Positions 1 through 12,866 of a DNA stretch of 64,000 bases are shown one piece after another (within the stretch, counting starts at the first letter, position 1; every line of letters begins with the position of its first letter). The position numbers and the translations under genes are program-made. The notes under the pieces were generated by a model. It did no database searches, had not been told where the DNA came from, and saw nothing but the letters and a program-made list of their open reading frames with translations. Origin of the DNA: Paraphaeosphaeria minitans (taxonomy: Eukaryota > Ascomycota > Dothideomycetes > Pleosporales > Didymosphaeriaceae); the NCBI GenBank assembly GCA_015832175.1, contig WJXW01000013.1, forward strand, positions 372,001-436,000. Direction: 5' to 3'.

Positions 1-312
1 CAAAAAGGATCTAATGTTCTCGCGTTTTAGGTGTCATGGGTTTCTTTGGCCGTTCGATTAGCAAACGTCACTCATGTAAACCACCCAGCCTGATCCAAGC
101 TTCCTTGGTCATGCAATCAACCTTGAGTCCCAGCGTCAAGCTGCTTCTCCGCCACCTACATAAAAATAGCTCAGAATCTCATCAACACCTCGTCTTCTAT
201 CTCACCTTCTTCGACACTAGACGTACAAGATCACCAGATTCTGACATAGCTCTTGAGACGCTAATCCGACTGTCAATCTCAACTTCGCCACGGCCGAGGA
301 CTTCTCAATATC

Positions 313-1617
313 ATGAAGCTCATCTCTGCTCTACTGGCGGCTGCCACGATATGGGTCGTTACTATATCCGCTAAATGCGTTCCTGGCACTTCCACCGCGT
401 AAGTACATCTCCTCCGACAGATTTCACACCATGTGCACATAGCCAACGATTATTCTAGGAAAGTTGACCGGAAGGATAGTGACGGGTGCCCAGACAATTA
501 CATGCCTTCTGCCCGGTTTGTGCGTGGCATGGCGGCGTGGACTGAAGATCCCATCAACAACAATCAGGATGGAACCCACAACTCCGAAGAACAAGCCGAA
601 ATTCACTGCATCACGGAACTGATGAGCATGCTTAATGGGGGTTAGGCACGTCGCAAGATTGCATGCGCCCGTGCAGCCCAGTATTCGACAAGCGGCGACA
701 ATTGCAATCAGCTACGCCAAGTATGTATACTGGAGGCACCTCGCATTGATCGGGAAGTTGTCGACCCTGCTATTAGTGGAGAACACAAGCATCTGGAGGC
801 CCGCGACTCGGGCAGTTCTCGCCTCGTAGAGATTTGTACACGAAAGAACTACGGCGGTACATGCTTGTGGATAAGCCAACATGACATGTTCGTTAGCAGT
901 TGCATCAAAGCCTCCCGTCAACCAGTCGAATGGACTCCATTGAGGTTGAATCCTCCCATCAACTATCACTGCACGTTTTACGACCTGCCAGACTGTAAAC
1001 GTGGTGCTAAAACCGTCCTGTGGGAGGGTGGATTTGAATCCTCCAATCTCCGACTCTTCCCCAATGCAGGGTATTGGTACCAGAACATCCGGTCGTTCAA
1101 GTGCAAGTACGGTCATTCCTATCCGGTAGACGCTCGATCCGACGACCTTGAAAAGCCTGATATGGTTGAGAAGCGCCGAACCGGAGAGACTCCCAATCCT
1201 CTAGATACCACTGAGAAGCACCAAATCGAGAGGCATTTTAACAAGGTTCCTATCCCTGCGAAATACAAGGCCGAGGCTGAGGTTGAGGGTGACACAAACA
1301 GCCCCAACGCTGATCACCTCATGACGATCTGGACTGAGCCGATCTACGCCGGCACATTCTCCTGGGTAATGTATGCTCAGATGCTTAGCAACGAATGCGT
1401 CAACCTTGACGGCCATGGATGGGCTTCACTACAGCTGCACCCAATGGACACGGTTTACAATTGCGTGTTATTCAAAACGCCGATGTGTACAAACCCCGAA
1501 AAGGCTGTGAAGCTTGAGCACGGAGAACAAGGATTCGATATTGCTCATTTTGGTTTCTTCCTCGACGGTAGTTGGTGGCACAATATCATATCGATCCGGT
1601 GCCGTCCTTGTCTGTAG
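313..1617 (+). CDS. Secreted cysteine-containing protein, function unknown
   Basis: The ATG at 313 opens a clear signal peptide (MKLISALLAAATIWVVTISA) followed by the mature start KCVPG. Exon 1 runs 313-398. A 60-nt intron (GTAAGT at 399, CTAG ending 458) leads to exon 2 from 459 in the same frame. Exon 2 meets an in-frame TAG at 643, so a second intron is needed. The best reading is donor GTTAGG at 641 to an AAG acceptor at 721, restoring frame to the long last exon that ends at the stop at 1615-1617; this intron is uncertain. The product would be about 387 aa with many paired cysteines, ending in IRCRPCL. I do not recognise the family. Secretion is inferred from the leader; there is no obvious GPI or membrane anchor. 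Confidence 0.6.
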
Positions 1618-2613
1618 TTCGAATATTGGTTAGCACGTGGACGATGGAAGTGCGGATGACCGGACGCAGGTGTGGCTTAGGGAATGGTTCTGGGCGGAGT
1701 GTGGTTAACAGTTCCTGACTACGGTCTTCACATCTAAGATCAAATCATACACGGCTTCTTACTCTGTAAAGACCAGTCAGCCTCTTGTTGTACAATTGTT
1801 ATTTTTCTTGCATTGCTTATCGACCGTGCGAAGCTACCAGCAATGGAGCTGTGAATTACTGCTTCCTACGGCTGAAGGCTTTGGGCTCGCCGTAGACACT
1901 GTCGAGTTGTCCCACACTTACGGTAAGGGGCAATGCTGTCTCAATAGACGAGAGAGCTTCTTTAGCCATTTACGTTTGTGGTCAGGACTTGTGTTTGAGC
2001 TGATAGAGACAAGGCGGTGCTGGTGTTGCACTGAATGAACATCTTCCAACAACATGGACATCGATGACTAGCACGATCTCTATGGCATGTCGTAAATCGA
2101 CAGATATCCTCCGCGGAGCTTACTTACAGACATAAGACATCGGCGTGCGACGCGTGATCAGAGATCTATGATACTCAGTTAGATTTCATAATGCATATGG
2201 TAGGCAACAATCCTGTGCTGGGATCTGCTTTGACATATTGTGATACACTATCAATCCGATCATAGCCTTTCCACATACCTGTTCCTCCGAATTCCCGAGT
2301 GGTGAAACAGCCACCACGTGATTCGGCAATTACGTAACAAAAGCTTTCGTACATGACGTCTTGCAGCAGTTGTCATCGTTAGAAACGGGCCGTGCATATA
2401 GGCGACGGCACGCTTAGGATGTCCCCAATACCTCGGGTTGTAACCTTTCCCCTTCGCGACGGTTGCCCGACTCCGTTAGCCCTGACCCGCCGACTTTTCC
2501 CCGATCTTTCTCCAAAGAAACCTTCTCCTTCGCTTCCTACATAGAGTCAGGCTCTCCTCTCCTTGCTGTCTTCCTCAAGGACCAAAGCGCATTTCTGCGC
2601 GCCAACAACAGCC
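1618..2613. other. Intergenic, no gene seen
   Basis: This stretch presumably holds the 3' end of the secreted-protein gene and the promoter of the HPP gene. The only open frame (1796-2038) has no ATG-led protein character and no family motif. No repeat is evident. Confidence 0.6.
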
Positions 2614-3437
2614 ATGGCACCCTCGGAAGACATCTTTGTACGAGCCGAGCGCGGTATCCAAAGGGCTCTTGCACACCTGCCGACGTGGATGAATCGTTTT
2701 CTAGGATATCGCGGCAAGCCCGCTCCTCCTTCTACAAAGCTAATAGTGTGCATCTGGGGCTTCATCGGAGCTTTCGGTGGCGTCGGTATCATCCTCGCAA
2801 TCTTCACCGAGTCGCAGTATTTCACAAGTCGTCACGTGCCCGCTATAGTCGCCTCTTACGTAAGTGCGCTGTCGCCGTCTCAACATTACATCTGACAAGA
2901 GTGCAGGGAGCATCTGCTATACTTTGTTATGGTTCAATCGATGTGCCGCTCGCACAACCTCGTGCTCTGATCTTTGGTCACTTCTTCAGCGGGCTCGTTG
3001 GGGTCATCATCAAAGTCATTTTCAATTACAGCTTCCCAGAGGATGGTGAAGGGTTTCCGCGTCTCATGTGGCTCGCAGCATGTCTAGCGACATCTATCGC
3101 TCTTGTCATTATGCATTTGACCAAGACGACTCATCCGCCTGCCGGAGCCACTGCGCTTCTCCCTTGTGTCGACCGCAACATCCATGCTCTGGGCTGGTAC
3201 TTTCTGCCAGTGTTGTTACTATCTTCGGCACTGATTCTCGTGAGCGCTCTTCTTGTCAACAACATCCAGCGACAGTATCCCAAATTCTGGATTGCCCCAA
3301 TTCCTCCTTCACCACCCGCTCAACCCAAAGATCAACAAAGCAACCCCCCAGATCTTGAAAAGGCTGATTCAAGCGAGACACCGAGATCACATACGCTTCC
3401 GATTACCGAGCCTCACGAATCAAAGGACACGCAATGA
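2614..3437 (+). CDS. HPP family integral membrane protein
   Basis: This is a predicted polytopic membrane protein of the HPP family, named for its His-Pro-Pro motif, here THPPAGATALLP in the second exon. Exon 1 is 2614-2859 (82 codons). A 47-nt intron (GTAAGT at 2860, GTGCAG ending 2906) is followed by exon 2, 2907-3437, giving 258 aa. Hydrophobic segments include the stretch around LIVCIWGFIGAFGGVGIILAI, one at ALIFGHFFSGLVGVIIKVIF, one at LMWLAACLATSIALVIM and a last one at WYFLPVLLLSSALILVSALL. A Pro/Ser-rich hydrophilic tail follows. The plant relative has been linked to nitrite transport in chloroplasts; the fungal role is not established. The start at 2614 is the first ATG in frame and precedes a plausible cytosolic N-terminus. 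Confidence 0.85.
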
Positions 3438-4888
3438 ACCCAAACTCATGCCGCAGTCTGGCTACCGAGGCTCCGTGGGACCGAACTCGTCGAGAAAGAA
3501 CAACAAGTCGCCATGGTCAATGACGAGGCTAGGAGATCTGGCGCCGAAGACGTGGCACAGCCCTTGAGGGGCTTACAACAAGGCACGTTTCTGTACAACT
3601 TTGGAGCTAATCTTCCGAACGTGTGCGTCAGCGACATTCAATCCGAAATGATACGCTGGATCATACTGTCAGAGGAACTGTTCTCATCGCTCCTATCTGG
3701 TTTATGCTCTCAAGATAAGCATCCGAAACGAACAGGGTTTTGTAGTGGTTTCGTTGTTGGATCTCCCTCATTAGGCGGAACTGCCCATGCCAGAATGCTC
3801 GGGTCAGTGCGCAAAGGAACGTTTCCACGTGCAGCTGATGGTTAGAATCGGGGTCCGGACACGGCTGGTCCCGCCTGCATGCGTAGCCGCAGCCGCAGCC
3901 GCAGCCGCGTGTGCATACATTTCAGACCATCTCCTCAATGTAGATTTATCGTCTTGGATTCGTCGTCCGAGACTCGCTTTTCGTTTCCGATGGAAGGTTG
4001 AGAGTGATTTGATATCTGGCGCACTATGATGGCGTCGACATCCGAATCACTCATGTAGGGACGAGTACCGGTTATAAGATCGATGCCTATGAACTAGGTA
4101 CCTAGTGTAATGATTGCGCTAAAGTCTTTGCGGCGCTTGGCTCATCGCCGCAAGATGAATATCTGGCTAGACTACCTAAGCCTTCTATACTGGCGACTAT
4201 CATCACATTGATCGTCCATGCCGTTCTTATGCTTCCTCGGTCAGTCGCTTCCCCATGTCGTGGTCCCAAAAAGGTTGCAGATTATCTACCGCAAAATGCA
4301 GATGATCTTATGGTGCTGTGGGATGTGCAATGCAGCGATCAGGCCTACAGTCCCGGATTGTATGCATTGACAACAACAGAAGAAACTTGGGTTTCGCCGC
4401 GTCTATGGCTTGGAAGTGATCTTTTTCTTGATCATGGTCTCGAGGGAGTTCATGACATTGTCATCTGATATTGAAAAATATTTCGCAAGACCAGTCCTCG
4501 ACACTGGATACGACTGGTTCATCAACAACAACCACTTCTCCTTTGCACCCGAACGACACACGTTCCCCAATTATACCTTTGAGCATAGAAATCCAGTGAT
4601 CCTTCTCCGATGGTTCGACATGATTACGTAGGGGCAGGCCAATGGTGGGTCATCCCGTGACGACCTGAAGGTGTTGAAGTTTCTGTAAGCCGAATACCGC
4701 TCTGGATTAAACTTCTAGGATGTTCCAATAATGAAGTGAGCGCATGTTAACCCGTATTCGAGCATGCCGAATGAGATGCCTGGCGTCTGGAGGTGGAAGT
4801 CGCACCTCAGCTCGGCTGCTTGCTCCCCGATTCGGATGATCCTACATCGACCCCACAAGAAACAACAAAGTCCTAACGAACATGCACG
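3438..4888. other. Intergenic, with GCAGCC hexanucleotide repeat and a CTAGGTACCTAG palindrome
   Basis: No convincing gene is present. A short (GCAGCC)n run lies at about 3882-3910. A perfect 12-bp palindrome, CTAGGTACCTAG, is at 4094-4105. Open frames at 4208-4468 and 4410-4631 overlap in different frames and match nothing I know. Confidence 0.5.
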
Positions 4889-5465
4889 CTAAAAATTCCG
4901 CACCAGAGGTCCAATTTCCCCTTTTTTTCTCATGCTCTTTATACCCCTCCCAATGTCCTGGCACCCTCTCCATATGCGCTGTCGGTTCTGCAGGCCCCGT
5001 AGCTCGTTCCAGTGTCGCTGGATGAGCACATACAGTAAGTGATAGTCCGTCCGACCAGGCGGTAGAAAAAACGGCCTCCGATCCTCAGCATTCTCAACTT
5101 CCGACTGCTGGGCATCGAGGACAGCCTGGATTTCGGCGGGCAGAGCTTCCTCCAGCACATCCTTCAGCTCAGGCATCTGTTCTGAGACGATCTCGACATA
5201 TTCGTTTAGTCGCCGACAGTGTATCGATGTCTATCTGTCATGAGCCTTGCTTAGATTCAGTTAATTGGTGATAGAGATCAAACGGATTGGATGCAGTGAG
5301 ATGCTCAGCCTTTCCAGCCCACGTGCCCGCTGCAGACCTGGGGCGTTTGTGTACCGATAAGATGCCCATGACGGGCGAGCTCGGCTGGAGACCAACGACC
5401 TCGACACCCATTCGCTGTACAAGCATGCAAGCAAATTCAATCCTCACAGGTAGCGAGAAGGACAA
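4889..5465 (-). CDS. Doubtful two-part coding region, unrecognised
   Basis: Two minus-strand open stretches, 5238-5465 and about 4889-5216, read like protein and could be exons of one gene. The downstream part is rich in Arg, Glu and Leu, with a clear helical look (VSEQMPELKDVLEEALP, then LIQRHWNELRGLQNRQRIW). It could start after an acceptor ATAG near 5217. I could not find a convincing donor for the upstream part, so the model may be incomplete, or the locus may be a decayed gene. No family is recognised. The alternative is chance open frames in the CDS1 3' flank. Confidence 0.25.
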
Positions 5466-5711
5466 CTATTGATAGTGGATCATGGTTCCTCTTTTCTTCT
5501 CAGCATGCCAGCGTATGCGCCGCGCAATGCTATGCTCGAGTCATGCACCTAAAATCTAGGAAGACAACAGCCGAAAGGCTTACACTCAAGCCCAGCCGAA
5601 CACATTATAAACTACATACTATCTGAACGTAGCATCGGATGTTCGTCCGAGCCATTCCCCCATTATATCAATATACAAAGTCTCGTGGACAACAGAGCCA
5701 CATGCAAGTCC

Positions 5712-7449
5712 TCATCTCTTTGCCGGTGCTGTCAGGTATTGCAGTATCTGGGTCATGTTAGTTCTGAGCATGGCGCGGGGATGGGACGGACTGACCTGGT
5801 TCGGAAGCATATCCTTCTCGACTAGGCTTCTTCCCAGTATTCTCACAACCTCGACCTGCTCTTCGGGGGTAAGACCGGTAATGGCCGCCTCCAAGACACT
5901 GCCGACAGATGCGTGGTTGACGGCGATGAAGCTGGAGTAATAGAAAAATGTGATCGTGCCCATGATGAATTGGCAATCCATGCGGTCCGTGACACCACCG
6001 TGGCCGGGAATGCTGTCTCCAAAGTCTTTTATCTTGAAGGTCCGCTTCAGCCCTGAAGCAAAGAAGCCGCCGAAAGGTGCGATCAACGACGCAAAAGTGG
6101 CGAGGACTAGGATGTGGAGGTAAAGAGGTTTGAAAACGTAAGTGTTGCTGATGGCCGGAAGACCTGGCGGGATGAAAGGAACAACATAGGTTTTGGGGGT
6201 GAAGACAGGGTTCACCGTACATTCTAAGCCCGAGAAGAGGTTTGCTCCGAGATCCTACAAATTGTTAGCCAGAACGAATTGCGCACAAGTTAGATACGTA
6301 CGTTGACTGGGCATATGAAGTACTTGGATCGTGCCATGAGATGTGTCATCAGTATGCCCAAGAGTACAGTGAAGAACCATGCACCGAGGAATCCTTCCCA
6401 CGTCTTCTTGGGTGAGATCTTGATCAAAGGTGTGCGGCCAAAGGTGATGCCGCAAAGGTAGGCAAAGATGTCATTGGTGACGACCAAAGCGACGGGCATG
6501 AAAAACCAGATGAAGCCCTCAAAAACGTTGTTGATGATGAAGTGAGCCTGCCCAACGATGAGGAATAGGGCCATGTGAGTCCAGGCAAACTGGCTGAACT
6601 GGAACTTGTAGTGGCCCTTTTGCAAGGATGACACGAAGAAGATGAAGCCTAGACAGTCAGCCATGTGGTTCATGATTTCATGGGAAGAATTTTCATACCA
6701 ATGATGTAAAGCATGAAAGAGATGAACCTGTGGTGGGTCGCGAGGGGGAGCAGAATACGATCGACCAGCAGAATGTGCTTGAAGTAGTAAATTACACTCT
6801 CCCCGTAGAGGAAGTACATGGTAGTTCCCAAGAAATACCAGTTCAGTGACTTGGTAAATCGCAGGTTCCGGGCTTTGCTGGGCACGGAATGTATCGCAAT
6901 GACCTCCTTGAAGGAGATGATTTGGAGGGCGGTAATCAGGATGATGATGTAGATGTGGCCGGCGAAGAGAGCCCAGAAGAAACCACCGAGCATGGCAAAG
7001 GTCCAAACAGTGCGCGTGTAGAAGTTCTGCATCTTCTTTTGGTACTCGGTTTGCGCTGGAGGCTCGGGCTGAATCATGGTTAGCGGGGGGCACTGGACCG
7101 GGGGGGGATATGGATGAGCGCCTGAGCTTGCCGAGGTGCCGCACATGGGCTCGGAGCAGGTCTGCTAAAGCTGATCGCACCCGAGGGCTCTATGCTACGC
7201 AGCAAAGCCGTTCCCTCGGACGGAGCATTGCCCGGCAGATGCACTCCGGGCACGATGTAGCGGGAGAAGGGGAGGTGGTCTTACGGCCTCGTCGATCTTG
7301 GCGGCGGCATGGCCGTTTCTCGCGGGACTGCTGGGCTCGGAATGGGCCGTCTCTGAGTGTTCAGACACGCTCATGGACGGGCGACGTGGCTTGGTGCTGG
7401 GGTTGCTGCCCCGATGCTGGAACTTGACGTCTTTGCGTGACTTGGCCAT
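5712..7449 (-). CDS. CDS1: Phosphatidate cytidylyltransferase (CDP-diacylglycerol synthase)
   Basis: This enzyme makes CDP-diacylglycerol from phosphatidic acid and CTP at the ER, feeding phosphatidylinositol, phosphatidylglycerol and cardiolipin synthesis. The family signature is complete near residues 360-385: SGLKRTFKIKDFGDSIPGH, then GG and DRMD. The conserved SPKKTWEG also precedes a membrane span. Exons on the minus strand are 7285-7449, 6699-7068, 6302-6648, 5796-6254 and 5712-5747, giving 458 aa, the usual length. The last intron (5748-5795, GTCAGT with an ACTAAC branch) is a multiple of three and could be misread as coding. Intron 1 has two in-phase acceptors, at 7069 (CTAACCATGATTCAG) and 7165 (TTTAG); the shorter protein is preferred. 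The first 55 residues are a Ser/Pro/Lys-rich cytosolic tail. Multiple membrane spans follow. Confidence 0.93.
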
Positions 7450-7746
7450 GTCGTGGGCGGGCTGCTCGGCGGTGCGCGAGGGGTGCGAGGGGGAAGGTGT
7501 AGCCGTGCAGCGCGTCGGAGAGCACGTCGATACGTGAATATGCGCAGGGCGAGGACGAGGGCGCTGTGCCGGGAGAGTTGGCAACGGAAGGGCTGCTCAG
7601 CAGTTCGTAGGCGGACGAGTTGGCAGGCTTTTGCGGTGCAGGCAGGAATTCAGACGTCACTTCCGCCGATTTTGGGTCCTCGAGACTAGCTGAGCCTCAG
7701 CCTCAGCCACACCCACCCTCAGCCACGGTTTCAGCCACAGCGCAGC

Positions 7747-10133
7747 ATGTCGGGGCGGCAGCCACCGAAAGCCGACGCGACGCACGACAACACGACGCGA
7801 CAGCGCGCCCGCAGCAACCTCGCGCGCATTTGGGATGTTGGCGGCAAGACACGCAAAGTTTTGGCATGGCCCGCAGGAATCATGGATGACGACGACGGCG
7901 ACTTCGACTTCTCCGACGCAGACCTCGATGACCTGCCCGCCAACACGCTGCAGCAGCTCGAGACGACGGCCATCCGCGCCACCCAGCAGCCGCAGATTGA
8001 TGCGGTAGTCCACGAAGAAGACTCGGCCTACTACGGCTTCGACGATGGCGACGAAGACGAGGTCGTGAATCTCGACGACGAGAGAGGGGCACCCCACTTC
8101 CCCAACCAACATGCGAATGGCTACCAGCCCACGCAGCCCGACAATGGCGCCAACGTGCAGTACGACGGCGCCATGGAGGCCGAGGAGCTACCACGGCAAT
8201 CTCAAGTCGACGTGGGGAAGCTCCTCGAGCGCATCAAGAAGGTGGGTCACGACATGACCCTCCCCACATTGCCTGTAGCTAACGGCTGCAGCTAGAGCAA
8301 GAAAAACGGCGGTTGAACCAGACCCTCGACATAGCATCGGCAGAGGTCACCAAAAGGACGGGCGAGGTCGACAACCTGCGCCGCCGCACCGAGCATGCCA
8401 CGCACCAGGCTGAGCAGCGCCTCGCTCAGCAGCAGCAGGAACACAGCGACGCCACGGGCAAAATCATGGCCGAGAGAGACGCTTTGCTGCGCCAGCTCGA
8501 GCAGGCGAAGACCAACAGCGCATTCGACGAGCACACCCGTGTTGAAGAGCAGATGCGCAGGCCGCGGCGAGTCGTGCCATCCCGTCCCAAGCCCACTGCG
8601 CCCGCGGCACTCAGCCCGGCAGGCACCCCAAGCAAGCGACAGAAGAACCTCCCCCTCGGTGATGGCTTCGACGAAGACGATGTGGTCATGGTTTCCCCCA
8701 GCAAGAGGCGGGACAAGTCCAAGGCGGCGACACCCAAGCAGGCGAGCAAGAGGAAGCGCCAAATTACAAACGATAGTCCCGTCCCCATACTGGAGCTAAG
8801 TGAGCCGAGGACGCAGCCGAAAGCACCTGACCCACCATCAACCAATGAGGCCCAATTTGACGTGAATCTGCTACGCAACCTGTACAATCACGATCAGCGG
8901 TACACTCTGCTCCATCGCCTTCTGTCGCACCGCTGCTCCAGGGGCGATGACCGCATCCTGGAGGCACTCACGCAGCACGCGTATCCTTCTGATCCCTTGA
9001 AGAAGCTCTCTTCTGTTGTGTACGACTCCTTTTCTGCTTCCGTCCCATCCAACAACGCCCGCGAACTTGCAATCCGCCTTTGCGCTATCTTCAACAATAT
9101 CTGGAAGCAATGTTTGCTTGAGAAATACTATGCTCCAATATGCCTCCTTCTCGATGCTTTACAATTCGTGTTAGCGTGCGAACCAGTAAGGACAGCCGCC
9201 GCAGTGATGGAAGATGTCGTTCCGTCGATAGTCGAATCTGTCAAACTCGTTGCCATACCAGTCTACGAAGCTCGGAGTCGGAATGAGAAGAAGACCGCCT
9301 TCCTGTTTTCATCCGCATACCAGAAAATCGTGGAAGAGGTCAACGTGCAGAGCTGCCTCGACCTGCTCTATCTCCTGGCCACGTGCTGCGTGTCCTGTCC
9401 TTCACCGGAACCACTGACCCAATTTTGGCGCAACATGCCTATCGACTGGGTGCTCCTGATGCTTCAAAAAGAGCAGCCCATTCCACACATGCTCATCCTT
9501 CTCCGCACTCTATCCACGTCCGCGCTCCCTGCCTCTCTTGGTCCTATCATCGCCTCTGACCCTGAGACCCAAAGAGGTGGCGAAAGCAATCTTCTTGCAC
9601 GTCTCACGAACCTCTTTTCTGAGTCTATCGACCCCACGCCGAATCCGAAATCCACCGAGCCCGCGCCGCCAGTTCCAGAATCCCAAGTCTGGATTGTGCG
9701 TCTAAAAATTCTAGATGCTTTGACACAGTTCTCCATCCCCGAGTACGGCTCTGCGGTTCTCATCAGCCACGGCCTCTGCATAGGCCGCCTGATCAAGTAT
9801 CTCAACCATGCCGTCTCCGCGCTGTACGCACGCCCTCTATCACCCACACAGCCAGAAAAGATCGCCACCATCAACACGACGATGAAATTGCTCAACCACC
9901 TCACAACATGCAATCCAGGCTTCAATATCAAAAGCAAACTCAACGAGACGCTGGGTGGTCTGCACGCGTACTATGTCAGTCTTACGCGGCTGGCATTTTC
10001 CGAGGGACTGGTCCTCGAGGCGGGCATCGAGCAGGAGGTCATGGATATGGCGCATGATATCCTGGACGACGGGCTAAGTCCAGAGGAAGGCGATGCATTA
10101 GCGGAGGTCTTTCCTAGTGGGAATTCCGCGTGA
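7747..10133 (+). CDS. ATRIP/Rad26/UvsD-like DNA damage checkpoint protein
   Basis: This is the likely partner of the ATR/Mec1 kinase that binds RPA-coated single-stranded DNA in the nucleus. The N-terminus has the acidic block typical of fungal Rad26/UvsD (DDDDGDFDFSDADLDDLPAN, then LQQLE). A coiled coil follows from about residue 160 (LLERIKK, LEQEKRRLNQTLD, Glu/Gln/Arg-rich to about residue 230). A basic, Pro-rich linker then leads to a long helical C-terminal region matching the Rad26-like domain. A 50-nt intron (8242-8291, ending GCTAACGGCTGCAG) joins the exons in frame. Starting at 7747 gives 778 aa. The in-frame ATG at 7882 (MDDDDG) gives 733 aa and fits the family better. The promoter region is shared with CDS1, about 300 bp between divergent starts. 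Confidence 0.75.
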
Positions 10134-10457
10134 GATGCATTGTGGTTATTGGCCGCGCAAGAAGAGCAAGGGTGTAAGTAGACTGGTTCTGGCTTGGCTT
10201 GATACTTTTGAGGTGTTGCATATAGCGTACTGGGTACGATAAGTTGGATGCCATGGGCGGTGTACGGCGCTTTGGGGCTGGATAGATACCACGTCGGCCA
10301 ATGTATTTGTTGGATAGCTCGTCATGTGCTTCCAAATTAGTAAATCGAGTCACCCCAAGCTTCTCTCACATTCTCTCTCACGTCCTACATGATGCTGTAG
10401 CTTCGGCATCACACGTCTGGTCGCGCTTACTCAACAAGGTTAGCGGCCGAGGCGCGC

Positions 10458-12480
10458 ATGTTGCGACGACTTTTGAGCTTCGCGACCAGGAACACCACAT
10501 CGACGCCGCAAATGCCGCCCCGACCCTTCGTAAACGACGCACTATGGCGAACTCTCTGTCCGAGATGGAATCAAGTTCCCATCCAACGGGATTTTGCTGT
10601 CCTTGGCGCTGCGAAGAGCATACCTCCACGAGCTTCAATTCGCTCCAGTCCAACGCAACAACGTTCGCGCACGTATAACTCAGCCGCTGCTGCTACATCG
10701 AATACATCCCTTCATCCGGCTGTATACCGCGTGCCAGATTCGGGGACCCGTCGTTATAAGCCCCCTCAAGAAAAGGATGTCGCCAATATCAATCAACATC
10801 GTGCTACCGATTTTGTAAACTTCTCCAACAAAGAACTTTACGAGCAGCTGCGCATCGATGCTGCGAGGGGTCTACATCAGAATGTCATAAACATGCTCAG
10901 AATCCTGATCAAGGACAGGCGGGAGCGACCGGATCTGCTCATGTACACGGCTCTATTGCACTCGTACGTCTCGCCGGAGTGGGGTACAGCAGGCAAGATC
11001 CGCAAGGCTCTGGAAGATATGTCGGCCGCAGGCATCGAACCGGGTCCGCGCGCCTGCGAATGTGCCCTCGAGGCTCTCGCCGTACACCCCGATTCCTTCT
11101 TGCGGGAGGACGTCTTGAACTACATGAAGGAAAGATGGTGGACCCCGACGCCCGCGGCGCAGTGTTATATCATTGCTGGGTTGTTAAGAGAGCGATGCTT
11201 TGAGATGGCTCTGGAACGGCTGGAGAATATGCTCAATGAAGGTGTAAGGGTTGACGCATGGCTATGGGACAAAGCGATATGGATCTTACTGGAGTTTGGC
11301 GAGGTGGAAGAGGCGTTCCATGTGCTGAGCATCAAGCGGGAAATCTCCAATGATGTGGATGCCGGATTGAGTAACATATTATGGTCCCAGCTTCTCGATG
11401 TGGCTGGCAAGAGGCAGATCGTGAGTAACTTTTCGGGACGAGTCTGGCAAATTCCTGGCTGACCAACTATAGCCCGAAGCTGTGAGCATGATATGGTATT
11501 CACACGTCATAACCGGCTATCTCAAGCCGACTACAGGGACGTGCCTCAACGTTCTCTCGGTTGCCGCTCGCGCAGGCGATGTCAAGCTCGCTACAGACGT
11601 TTTCCGCGTCCTCGCTGAGCGCAATACTGTGTTCGACAACCACCACTACGAGGCACTGATACAGTGTTACCTTGCAGTAATGGATCTTCCTGCAGCGCTG
11701 AGTGTCGTCCTTATCATGCAGGAGTCGAGCCTCAAAGTCACCGAAGAGCAACTGCATCCATTGTTTGCATACTTGAGCAGAGACAAGGAGCGACCCATGA
11801 ACGCATTCATGCAGCTGCAAGATCTCGAACGTTCCGGCCGCAAGATCCCCACCGCTGCGGTAAACGTCTGCATAGCAGCCTCCATCAGGCTCGACAACCT
11901 CCAGGAAGCGATCGAGTTCTACAAGGCTCTAAATAGCGTTGCAGTAACCGGCCCTACAACTGCGACCTTCAACGAGCTCTTCCGCGGCTGCCACCAGAGC
12001 GGCCGCAAAGAACTCGCCATGTACCTAGCCAACGAGATGGTGGACCTCGACATTCAACCTGATCGCATAACGTACGACCGACTAATTTTGACGTGTCTCC
12101 AGGCTGGCGATAATGAAGATGCCATCAGCTACTTCGAAGAGATGAGGAGCGAAGGCATGCACCCGAGACGCAGGACGCACGAAATCCTTATTAACCGCCT
12201 ACTCGATGCACGCGATGCGAGGTGTGTCCCGCTGCTGAATTTGTACAAGACGGCTGAATATCGGGTGGACGCCCGGTTTGCGACTCTACAACGGCTGGTT
12301 TTCAAGCATTTTGAAGAGAGCGGGGAGAGGGCGAAGAAAGTTGCGGAGGATGAGAATGTCCAAGATCCATCTGATTCGATGGATGGAAAATGGAACGGTG
12401 ATGCGGACCCGGCGTCTAAGAAAGAGCGTAGTGCGCAGAGTGCACTCGAGGCGTTACAGGAAGAGATGAGTAGGGCGTAG
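10458..12480 (+). CDS. Mitochondrial pentatricopeptide repeat (PPR) protein
   Basis: The N-terminus MLRRLLSFATRNTTS is a typical mitochondrial presequence, with Arg, Ser and hydrophobic residues and no acids. It is followed by a low-complexity Ser/Arg stretch. Repeated helical hairpins of the PPR type fill the rest, for example YTALLHSYVSPEW, AYLANEMVDLDIQPDRITYD, LILTCLQAGDNEDAISYFEEM and RSEGMHPRRRTHEILINRLL. PPR proteins bind organellar RNA and act in its processing or translation; the specific target here is not known. Exon 1 is 10458-11420. A 52-nt phase-0 intron (GTGAGT, CTGACCAACTATAG) ends at 11472. Exon 2 is 11473-12480. The protein is 656 aa. The C-terminal 60 residues are charged and probably disordered. 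Confidence 0.8.
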
Positions 12481-12866
12481 ACTGGCACTGAGACGAAGAC
12501 AGAAGCCAGAGCGAAGACAGAAAGCACTGGCGGAACAGATGCTGCGTCAGCACTGTTTGGGGAGGCCAGCGCCGAATCACAGTTACAATCCGAGTCTCAA
12601 AGAAGCCGTGTTCCGGACTACACCTAGTTCAGTGTCTAGGCAGTAGGCCTGGGTCTGTCAATATCAACCAAGTCATACCTTGCCATCATCCAAGCTTGAA
12701 CTAGACTTGAGCCAAGAAAATCAGAACCACAGAGCCTGTCCTCGCCCCTGTATCTTGTGAATGTCCACAGCACATGCACATGGACCCAGGACAAAGAACC
12801 ACTTCGAGCCGACCAGAGTATAACTTTCTCAGATCAAACTTGCACCTTCCTACTCTCGCAGCAATC
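12481..12866. other. Convergent 3' flanks
   Basis: This holds the 3' ends of the PPR gene (+) and the GH95 gene (-). It starts with imperfect GAGACGAAGACAGAAGCC-like direct repeats. Nothing codes. Confidence 0.6.

Noticed and set aside
4208..4631. Two overlapping plus-strand frames
   Set aside because: They are in different frames, have no splice signals linking them, and resemble no known family.
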